Source: Darksidea phi (Eukaryota; Ascomycota; Dothideomycetes; Pleosporales; Lentitheciaceae). From it: DNA of 64,000 nt. The DNA lies in NCBI GenBank assembly GCA_030770425.1, contig JASJFT010000072.1, forward strand, positions 62,001 to 126,000, given 5' to 3'. Positions 1-8,500 of the stretch are shown here, piece after piece. Below the pieces are notes generated by a model, which was not told where the DNA came from, did no database searches, and saw only the letters and a list, made by a program, of their open reading frames with translations. Both the position numbers and the translations under genes were made by a program. Each line of letters starts with the position of its first letter. Position 1 is the first letter of the stretch.

Positions 1-432
1 CCTCCACTTCTAAACATCTTTCAGAAGTACTGCCAACCTTTTCGATGGGCTTTGTTCGATCTCCAGCATTCCGCGCCTTACTATCGTGGCCGGATGTGCT
101 TGCTCGGCGATAGCGCTCACGCAACCACGCCGCATTTGGGCGCTGGTGCTGGGATGGCCATGGAAGATGCGTATGTACTGAGCCATCTCATCGCTTCCGC
201 AAAAGGAACCGCAGGCATCGAGGATGCTTTTCGGGCGTACGATGCTGTTCGACGACCTCGCACCCAGAAGTTGGTTGAGAACAGCAGAAATGCGGGCCTT
301 GTGGTCCACGGCATGATGCCTGGGATAGGAGATGATACCGATGCGATGCTAGTGCAACTTGAATCATGGTACAATTGGCTCTGGCACGAAGATTTGGAGG
401 CGCACTTAGAACATGCGAAAAGCTTACTGTAG
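1..432 (+). CDS. FAD-dependent monooxygenase (salicylate hydroxylase-like), 3' end only
   Basis: The reading frame is open from the first base of the window to a TAG at 430-432, so only the C-terminal part (about 143 residues) is present and the start lies outside. It contains the second FAD-binding signature of aromatic-ring hydroxylases, with GDSAHATTPHLGAGAGMAMEDA near the middle, where GD binds the ribityl/phosphate part of FAD. This family hydroxylates salicylate-like or other small aromatics using NAD(P)H and oxygen. The substrate cannot be told from this fragment. The next gene, on the same strand about 370 bp downstream, is another flavin oxidoreductase, so the two could belong to one catabolic or secondary-metabolite locus, but nothing here proves it. 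Confidence 0.85.
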   Translation, partial: PPLLNIFQKYCQPFRWALFDLQHSAPYYRGRMCLLGDSAHATTPHLGAGAGMAMEDAYVLSHLIASAKGTAGIEDAFRAYDAVRRPRTQKLVENSRNAGLVVHGMMPGIGDDTDAMLVQLESWYNWLWHEDLEAHLEHAKSLL

Positions 433-803
433 GCGAGACGTGAAGTAGCAGATTGCATGTATTGTCATCTTAGTTTACAGGATTATAGTTTTTCTGATCG
501 TATTTCGTCTTCTTGTTTAGTATTCAACTTTCTTTCGCAATTTACTAGGATGACAAATGTTATGCTGATGGTCGTTTCCTAAGTGGGCACTAGTGAGATT
601 CCGAGATACTACCGATGGATATGCTTCGAAAGCTAACGAAGTCTTTCGCTTTGAAATACCGCCGGATCCGCCCGTGCCGTCCACAATCATAATCGCGTAT
701 AAATATGGTACGTCAAGCACTCCTCTTGTCTCCAATATCGTCAATTCAGCCCCCAGATTGTTCAATTCAACTCTCCAAACTTCAAAACACTAAAACCTCT
801 ACG
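433..803 (+). promoter_or_regulatory. Intergenic region and promoter of the OYE gene
   Basis: This 371-bp stretch holds the 3' UTR of the monooxygenase and the promoter of the next gene. A TATA-like element TATAAATA lies at 698-705, about 100 bp before the ATG at 804, followed by a CT/CA-rich leader. I see no gene in it. Confidence 0.5.
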
Positions 804-1904
804 ATGTCGGACTCAAGGCTTTTCCAACCCCTCAAAGTGGGCAATATCCAGCTCAAAAACCGCGTTGCTATGGCCCCACTCACGCGCTTCCGCGCCAATG
901 ACGACCATGTCCCTCTTCCGATGGTCGCAGAATACTACGCCCAGCGCGCCTCAGTACCTGGTACGCTCCTCATCACCGAGGCAACTTTCATCGCCCCAGA
1001 TGCTGCTGGCTACGCAAATGTGCCTGGCATCTGGAGTCAAGACCAAATTGACGCTTGGAAAAAAGTCACCGATGCGGTGCACGAGAAGGGCAGCTTCATT
1101 TACCTGCAACTATGGGCGCTGGGCCGTGTTGCGGATGTGAAGCAAGCTAAGAAGGAGAACATCACGATCATGGGTGCAAGCCCGATTTCGGCAGGCGAGG
1201 GCTACGCAACGCCGAAAGAGATGACCGTCGATGATATCAAGAAAGCTGTTGCATCATATGCGCAAGGAGCTAGAAATGCTATTACAGCCGGATTCGACGG
1301 TGTAGAGATTCACGGCGCAAACGGCTACCTCGTCGACCAATTCCTCCAAGACAACACCAACCAGCGGACAGACGATTACGGCGGGTCTGTTGAGAACCGC
1401 TCGCGCTTTGCGGCTGAAGTCACGAAAGCTGTCGTTGATGCTGTGGGAGCGGAGAGGACGGGCATTAGGCTGTCACCATTCAGCACCTTCCAGGGCATGA
1501 AGATGCAAGACCCCTACCCGCAATTCGCCGACATCATCAAGAAACTCGCCACTTTCAATCTCTCTTACATTCACCTCATTGAGTCTCGTGTCTCAGGAAA
1601 CGTCGACGTTGAAAGTTCCGAGCGCCTTGATCCGCTCATCGACCTCTTTCCCGGACCTATACTCATCGCAGGAGGCTTCAAGCCCGATTCAGCGAAGCGG
1701 TTAGTGGACGAACAACACAAGGAGAGGGACATTGTTGTAGTTTTTGGAAGGTACTTTATCAGCACACCTGATCTCGTGTACCGTCTCCAAAAGGGCATTG
1801 AGTTGACGCCGTATAACCGCGACACCTTCTATCTACCTCAGCAGTCGGAGGGCTACACGGACTATGCCTTTAGTGAAGAGTTTAAGGCTACTGCAAATCT
1901 ATGA
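804..1904 (+). CDS. NADH:flavin oxidoreductase, Old Yellow Enzyme family
   Basis: An intronless 366-residue protein, the usual length for Old Yellow Enzyme (OYE). I chose the ATG at 804 because the family N-terminus (SRLFQPLKVGNIQLKNRVAMAPLTR) follows at once; the frame is open upstream to 705, but those residues are not family-like. The substrate-anion-binding His and Asn sit in EIHGANGYLVDQF (H170, N173), with the proton-donor Tyr two residues on (Y175), then the conserved YGGSVENR. FMN is held in a TIM barrel; the enzyme reduces activated C=C bonds of enones with NAD(P)H. Fungal OYEs act in detoxification and in pathways such as ergot alkaloids; the true substrate here is unknown. It follows another flavoenzyme gene on the same strand. 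Confidence 0.95.
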   Translation: MSDSRLFQPLKVGNIQLKNRVAMAPLTRFRANDDHVPLPMVAEYYAQRASVPGTLLITEATFIAPDAAGYANVPGIWSQDQIDAWKKVTDAVHEKGSFIYLQLWALGRVADVKQAKKENITIMGASPISAGEGYATPKEMTVDDIKKAVASYAQGARNAITAGFDGVEIHGANGYLVDQFLQDNTNQRTDDYGGSVENRSRFAAEVTKAVVDAVGAERTGIRLSPFSTFQGMKMQDPYPQFADIIKKLATFNLSYIHLIESRVSGNVDVESSERLDPLIDLFPGPILIAGGFKPDSAKRLVDEQHKERDIVVVFGRYFISTPDLVYRLQKGIELTPYNRDTFYLPQQSEGYTDYAFSEEFKATANL

Positions 1905-2400
1905 GGGAGCGATTTGCAATGGACGCATGGGTAATGTGGTAGCGTTACTGCTAGCATTTTATCTGGCTGGTTACTGTGGATGGTACATTGTGCTTAGACT
2001 TAGAGAATAAATATAAAGAGTAGATATAGAGAGTAAACAAAAATCGACTAGAAACCTTTAGCATTATTAACTACTACGTCATAAGTTTATCGGGAATTAT
2101 TACTTGTATGCAATGTCCCTTTGTATACATTCTTATGTCGGTATTCATATACTAGGCCACCTCTATATATACTATCCTCAATCATTACCTTGCTAGGTAT
2201 GCTGATTTAGAATATTATAGTACATGTTATGCCCACGCGGTCGTTAATAATATTTATGTTATCTTGACCAGATGAATAGTTGCCGTTATTAAATATATCA
2301 CCGAGACGATAAATAGAGGAATAGTCTCGTCGATTTGAATAGTTACTACCGTGACTAACATATAGAGGGTTTCTAAAGCCCTAACATAACAGTAACGATA
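1905..2400. repeat. AT-rich, TpA-rich tract, probably RIP-decayed DNA
   Basis: After the OYE stop, and especially from about 1980, the sequence becomes strongly A+T-rich and full of TA dinucleotides, with no open frame of any length. This contrasts sharply with the flanking genes. In fungi with repeat-induced point mutation, old transposon copies look like this. No terminal repeats or protein traces are recognisable, so the parent element is unknown. The RIP reading is inference from composition only. Confidence 0.5.
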
Positions 2401-2678
2401 ATGATGAGTCTGATCGCGAGAGTTCGTACTTGTATGTCCGCAGAGGATCGAATCGGCTGCGGGGAGTGTGCTCGTGCTCGATCAAGACTTGCTGAAAAGC
2501 TTCGTGGGTATACCGCTATCGACCGAGCAGTATGGGTATCAAAAAAACACTGCAGAAATGCTGAAAGCCTGCTTATATTCCAAACCCTATACAGCAGGTC
2601 TGGTATTGTAATGCGGTACTTCTCGCGAGAGCCCTCTCGCGGTGAATGACAGTGGCTCATAGAACTGACATCATCCAC

Positions 2679-2840
2679 TGACGTCACAGTTGGATAGAAA
2701 GAAAGTTCTCGAAGTGAAGGTGAAGTACGATTTGTTTCTTCAGGCAGCCAACGGTCACGTGCAACGTCGTTGGGCAAACTTTGACCCCACACCTATATAA
2801 ACCCCCTCAGGCCCACTTTGCCCTCCTCTCCACTACACCA
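2679..2840 (+). promoter_or_regulatory. Orphan promoter: CRE palindrome and TATA box
   Basis: A perfect CRE/ATF palindrome TGACGTCA lies at 2679-2686 and a TATA box TATATAA at 2794-2800, about 110 bp apart. A CT-rich stretch at about 2820-2850, typical of fungal transcription starts, follows. It has the architecture of a strong plus-strand promoter, yet no intact gene follows within the next kilobase. It may belong to a decayed gene or a small non-coding transcript. Confidence 0.45.
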
Positions 2841-2869
2841 CCCTACAACGACTCTGAAGCTGCATCCGC

Positions 2870-2944
2870 CGAACGACCGATACCGACCGACCGATACCGA
2901 CCGACCGACCTACTAACCTTTAGATGATCTAACCTTTAGATGAT
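2870..2944 (+). repeat. Short tandem repeats after the orphan promoter
   Basis: From about 2870 to 2910 the sequence is a run of CCGA and CCGATA units. It is followed by an exact two-copy 16-bp tandem repeat (unit CTAACCTTTAGATGAT) at 2913-2928 and 2929-2944. Each 16-bp unit holds a branch-site-like CTAAC and a TTTAG splice-acceptor-like end. Confidence 0.8.
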
Positions 2945-3904
2945 GTTGGGCCAGGGCACAGGCGGGCTGCGGACTTAGTCCAAAGCTCGAGGTTCTCCTT
3001 CGGGAGGCCTCCATGAAGCTGCACACTGCACTCTACTCTGGGACTCTGTCGGACGTAGACAGCCCGCAGCCGACCGTGTGGAATTGAGGCTCTTCGTAGC
3101 TGGCCTATCGGTTGCGGTGCTTGTCGTGTCTGGGGTACACCAAGGCCTTTCACTTCCGTGAAAAGGTGATGCTGCCGGCGAGCGCTGATCCGAGAAAGGA
3201 CCACTGGTTGTGCATGACGCCGCTGAGCGGCCTCCCTCGTATGTTGATGCGCGTTGCTGGGCGCGTTCGGCAGTTTGGGTCGGTGGGCTGAGGCTTCGGC
3301 TGAGGTCCCCGGCGGCAATGAGTAGAACAGTATGGGTGGGCTCGGCCGGGTTGGCAAGTGGGCATCGGGGCTAAGGCCGGACTTGGTGTGATGCGGAGGA
3401 TATTCAGGTGGGGATGGGAGGAATGTAAATTGGGCGACGCGACCGACCGGATTTTCGACCATGCGCTTCTTCTTGTCCTTCTTTTTGACCTCCTCCTCCG
3501 AACGATTACCATGCCATGGATGGTACGGCCACGACCCGTCTGGCCCGATTTTTTTATTTTTTTTTTTTTCATTGACGCGTCCGGCAATGCCGGGTCGTTG
3601 AGGAAGAATGTTCGATCAGGTATTTGCTGTTGTTCTAGAAAAAGGTCGCACTTTATGTGAATTGCTACGAATGTGCGTCCGAGAGAGAGCGATGACACTT
3701 CGGCTCTGAACCCCTCCAAGCAAGATTTCTAGAGCTTCCTTCTTAGTATGGAGCAGAGTAAGTACTTGATTGATCTATGTACTGTACTCAGGGCCTATAT
3801 ATACCCAAGGGCACAGGGCCCGTGCTCAAGCAGAGTGAATGGGGTCCTATATATGATAGGGTTCCCTAGCTAACAGCCCCCCTGGACCCCATGCATGAAT
3901 GCAT
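2945..3904. other. Accessory region without an intact gene
   Basis: About 1 kb with many short overlapping frames on both strands and no recognisable protein. A short plus-strand frame after the ATG at 3013 stops after 24 codons. There is a poly-T run at about 3547-3570, and several local repeats of the type CCTATATATA occur near 3797 and 3847. It looks like decayed accessory DNA. Confidence 0.4.
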
Positions 3905-4300
3905 TCAGTACAAACCTGCGGCCGCTTCTAAAAGAGCGTCTTGTGCTGCTTCTGATATGTTGCTTGGTTCGGTTGTGCGAAATGCCCGAGAACCAGTGGA
4001 AGTTCGGGAACCGGATTTGGTGATGGCGCGATAGGCCTGCGGGAAATGGGCTTCGTCGGACAGGAAGTGCTTGATCCACAGTACGTCTGGAATAGACTCT
4101 ATCACGAACACGGCCTTGGAGATCTACGGAAGGATAACGTTGAACTACATTGCCCGGTTGTACGTTGCGATCCCTATTGATTTGCAGATGAAGGCTGGGG
4201 CGAGCGGGTTGGAGTCCGGGCGCTCTCGCTCTTCACGAACGTTGATGATAAGATCTGTGGCATTGGTACGGGGGCGAGAAGATGCGACACTGCCACGGCG
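3905..4300 (-). pseudogene. Decayed minus-strand gene fragment, family not recognised
   Basis: Read on the minus strand, one frame from about 4300 down to the stop at 3905 looks protein-like (for example AVFVIESIPDVLWIKHFLSD and SNPLAPAFICKSIGIATYNR) but is broken by two in-frame TAG codons at about 4151 and 4130. Both could have arisen from CAG, the C-to-T at CpA change typical of RIP. I do not recognise the family. It ends next to the pore-former relic on the opposite strand. A chance open frame remains possible. Confidence 0.35.
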
Positions 4301-4402
4301 GAGCTCTTGAAGGCTGGAGTTGTTGCCGAATGACGTCTGATCGAATGTAGAATGGCGCCGAGAACTCGTAGGTATTGTGTTTAACTGATATCAAGCTTTT
4401 AG

Positions 4403-4995
4403 AGAACGTTACGTGAACCCAACCGGAGATGACTTCAAACATCTGAAACTTTGGGACAACGGCTACAATGGCATGATCGGACGCATTGATATGAAGTTGT
4501 CGAACGGTAAGCGGATCAGCTGCGGAAGAGAGGCCTCGTGGGGGGCGCCCGGTGTCGATGTCGAGCGAGGTGCTGGAGGAATGATGATTGCGGCTGAAGG
4601 CGGCGCTGGAGATGGTATCAACTACATCAAATTTCAATTCATGAGCAGTAGGTCAAGCCCAGTTATGCTTAAGCGACTTGGTATTCCTACTGTGAAAAAG
4701 TAAATCTACTCTTGTTTGCGTGGGGGGATTTCTTACTGACTCTGTTTTTAGCAAGGAAGGGTTGGAACAAACTTCTCTCAAGACTCTCCGCATCGTCAAC
4801 CGCTTCGAGAATGATACACTGGAAACGAAGGAATTCACATGGCAGGAAAGGACAGAGAAGAAGAGGCTTTGGGATTTCTCCAAGACCAACAAATTCGCCT
4901 TGGACCAAAAGTTCTCGATCTCTGCTGACATACCAGAAGGAGGATCAATCGGCTCAGAGACTTCTATGGGTTGGGAGATTACAAGCAACGAACAA
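4403..4995 (+). pseudogene. Truncated jacalin/aerolysin-like pore-forming protein gene
   Basis: Two exons, 4403-4699 and 4752 to about 4995, are joined by a good 52-nt intron (GT at 4700, CTGAC branch site, TTTTTAG at 4751); an acceptor-like TTTTAG also precedes the first exon. The first exon reads as a glycine-rich, jacalin-like lectin segment; the second has the Ser/Thr/Phe pattern of the aerolysin/ETX-MTX2 beta-pore-forming fold. Such proteins bind glycans on membranes and oligomerise into pores. No upstream start exon is found, and the 3' part is replaced by a transposase tail that happens to continue in the same frame, so the gene is cut at both ends and unlikely to be functional. The family call rests on pattern only. 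Confidence 0.5.
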
Positions 4996-5372
4996 ACTCC
5001 GAAAGGGCCGGCTGGTATATATCACGCGCAGCAGTACCTCCAAAAATCCGAAAAGCTCCCGCGTACGACCCGGGTGGTACTCCAAAAGCTAGTAAGGCAC
5101 TCTCAGCTATCAATACGCGTACAGTACGGCTAGAAGCAGAGAAGCAAAGGTAACAACGTCAAATACAAGCTGCTAGCTCCGTACGGGCCAGAAAGCGGAT
5201 TCAAATTAACCCAAACCAACGTTTTGCAAGTGCAGATTTAATAGTAGAGGCAATTCGTGTATTACAGGCACAGAAGGCTCAGAACATCGCGCAAGAGGCA
5301 GCTAACGCTGCTAAATTAGCTGTAGAGGCTGCAGCTAATCAGGTTTTTGAAAATATGCGTTTTGAATGGTAA
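4996..5372 (+). mobile_element. 3' fragment of a pogo/Fot1-like DNA transposon (transposase C-terminus)
   Basis: From about 4996 the frame running out of the pore-former exon turns into the C-terminal tail of a Fot1/pogo (Tc1-mariner superfamily) transposase as found in Dothideomycetes. It has LPRTTRVVLQK, then after a +1/-1 shift near 5090 KALSAINTRTVRLEAEKQR, a TAA at 5151-5153, and in the same frame an alanine-rich coiled tail ending in FENMRFEW and a TAA at 5370-5372. Only the last 120 or so residues remain, without the DDE catalytic core. The frameshift and stop show it is dead. No clear terminal inverted repeat is visible downstream. Confidence 0.65.
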
Positions 5373-5573
5373 TTACCGGCGTAGCTGCTGTAATAATTAT
5401 ACCTGATTTTGTACGCCTGTATCGGTTTTGGTGGGGTGCGCGAGAGCCCCCTCGGCTAGCTTATGTTGAGTCGGGCGTTGCCGATTCCTGAAACTTGGCA
5501 TGGTGCGGGGCACTGGGCTCCCTCCTCTCTTCTCTCTATACGTGTCTTTATTCACTTATGCCAAGGACTGACT

Positions 5574-8500
5574 ATGTATCTGGTTCTTTGGAGCGTGATT
5601 TGCACCTCGCTCTTGGGGGCAGTGGTGGTAGCCATTGGCTACAAATACCTGTCTCCTCCGACCCCGCCTCAGCCTCGTAGACCCGAAAGTGACGGTGAAA
5701 GGCAGGATCTCAACACTCAGACGACTTTCAGGCTCCACATTCTACCCAACACCGAAGATTGGGATGCATCTCAGGTCGACGTGAAAGAAACGCAACTACT
5801 CGTCAGGAGAGCTTTTGATATCGAGCCCGACGTTGAGATATCTGTTAAATCGCTTGCAAGTCATCCGTTTCGGACAGTACTAGTTGCGACCTTGAGCTTC
5901 TCGAAGATACCGAGCAGAATTGCATGGACGAAAGCGCCAGTTCAAGAGTTCCCAGACAATAGAACGTTACCGGACACGTCTTTGGATCTCGATATTCATT
6001 TCCATGGATTCACACCTCTGCATTCTCAGAGCTCTAAGAAAAGCCTGGAGTGAGTGTCTCAGCCTGGTACTAGGTTTCATCATTTCTGATTGGTCTTAAA
6101 GTATTATCGCACTGTCTGGTCTGAATGGCCATGCGTTTGGGTCCTTCAAGCACAAGGGAGGTCACTATATGTGGCTTCGGGACGACCTTTCTATTTCTAT
6201 ACCAAATTGCCGAGTCTTTATCTACGGCTACGACACGCGACTACAGAGTAGCCAATCTGTCCAGAGCCTTAAAGACCTTGGAATAGCTTTCAAGGATGCT
6301 CTGAATAACCTGGTCAAGGCTAATTGGAAGGTCAGTGGATATGCTTCAAAACCTATCGCATGTTGAATGCCTTTTACTTTTCCCGAATCTTTACGTTTCT
6401 AACATGGCACAGACTGGTCACCTCAAGCCTTTGGTCCTTCTTGGACATAGCCTTGGTGGCTTGATTCTCAAAGAGGTCTGTAAAATAGTCCAATATTTGA
6501 TTGGCCGTAGAATTCACACTTCACAGACCATATGTATATTGTCCAATTCGAGAACTGCGGATGACAAGGCCGTTTTGAAATCAATCCGAGGCATCCTCTT
6601 CTTCGGAACACCAAACCAAGGAATGGACATAACATCACTGATTCCAATGGTTGAGGGACAGGGCAACGAAGACTTCCTCCGATCACTCGGAAGAGACTCC
6701 CCAGATCTGCGTCGACAGGCGGAACAATGGGCCAGAGTGTTTGAGAACCCCCACAATTCCGTTGTAGCCCAAAATCTGGAAATAGTTTCGTACTACGAGA
6801 CCTCTACTTCTCCCACTGCAATTTGGGTTGATGGTAAGTGGAGGATGGCCGGACCGCGGGCCAAGCTGGTGGACAGGTCTTCGGCAACTCATGGCCGCTC
6901 TTGGGAAATGGATGGACATTACGTCCAACCTATTGATCGGGACCACTCTGAACTGGTCAAGTTCCGTGGGCGTAATGATTCGACCTATGTCAACCATGTG
7001 CTACCTCGACTGAAAGGTTTCCTTGAAGAATCAGAGCAAGGTCGGTCAAAGATACCTCGATTGCCCACAGCAAATCGTTAATATTTGCAGTAGGACATTA
7101 CAAGCCTCCCCTTACGAAAGATGAAAAAGGTTGGTGAGCCGCACATGTAACTAGCGAATCAGACTTTACTGATTCGTGCTAGCTTGTTTACTGTCTCTCG
7201 CATTCCCTGAACATGACTCTCGTCTTGATCAAATTGCTTCAGGAAGTCACAACACTTGCGTCTGGCTCTTCGAACATCAAACATGCAAAACTTGGCTTCA
7301 GCAACGACAAGGCCTCCTCTGGTTGGAAGGCCACCCGGGTGCAGGAAAGTCCACGCTCATGAAGTATGCGGTCGAAGCGATGACAAAGCATCCCCCTGAT
7401 GAAGCCATTGTGATAACTTACTTTTTCCACGGACGAGGCACCGATCTCCAGAAGACCCCTCTCGGCTTCTTTCGCTCGCTCGCGTACCAGCTCCTGAAAT
7501 ACTTTCCCACAAGTCTTAAGGCAGCTATGTCCAAGTTCATAGAAATGAGCGAGCAGCCATCATGGGAAGCACAATGGGTCAGGACTTTTTTGGAGAAAGA
7601 GATTCCACGAGCTTGCAACCTTCGGGCCATCATCATCTTGGTTGATGCACTCGATGAATGCACCTTTGAACAATCGGCCAGCATAATAGATTTCTTTGGA
7701 AAGCTTGTATCCAATCCTACCGGGGTGGGTCCCAGGATCTGTGTCTCGTGTAGACACTACCCAAACTTGCCCACCGAGGGCCTTAGAATTTATGTAGAGA
7801 GTAACAACAGCCAGGACATCGCTGCATTCGTGGAATCTAAGCTACAAATCTTACCAGAAGGTAAGAGAATGTTTATGAAGGGAGACATCATTGAAAAGGC
7901 GCGAGGAATTTTCCAGTGGGCTGCACTCGTCTGCGACGATGTGGTCAGAATGCATCTGAAAGGGGAACCGGCTCCAGCCATAAAACAAGCGATTCAGTTG
8001 ATACCAGAGGGTCTCCACGACTTGTATCGGAGCCTCTTCGAAAGCATCGATCCGAAAGACATACAACTGACGCTCAGACTTTTCAGATGGATCTGCTTTG
8101 CGAAAAGGCCTCTGAGTGTTCGTGAGCTACAACACGCCATCATGATAGCTCCAGGCATGAAAGAAACTTCGATTGAAGCAATCTGTCGAAGAGAAGACTT
8201 CAGGGAGGAGATTGATGATATGGAAAACACCATCAAGCATTTGTCAAAGGGCCTTGTTGAGATATTAAAGCCTTCGCCGGCGAGTAGCGACTATTATTCC
8301 TCCATCTACTCCTCCTTCTCCTACTCTGGTACCCCGTCATCGTCACCGTCAATCTCGCGCCAGGTATCGTCGGAAGACACTGGAAATGGACGAATAGTGC
8401 AGCTTATCCACGAGTCCGTCAACGACTTTTTACTTCAAAGTGGATTCATGATATTGGATAGCTCCTCCAAGAATCCCATTGCCCACGGTCATTTCCAGCT

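Noticed and set aside
1..1904. Secondary-metabolite gene cluster
   Set aside because: Two neighbouring flavoenzymes alone do not make a cluster; no backbone synthase or pathway regulator is in the window.
2929..3719. Two long minus-strand frames (177 and 189 codons)
   Set aside because: They overlap each other in different frames, are rich in Arg/Pro/Ser/His from GC-skewed DNA, and show no domain or splice structure.
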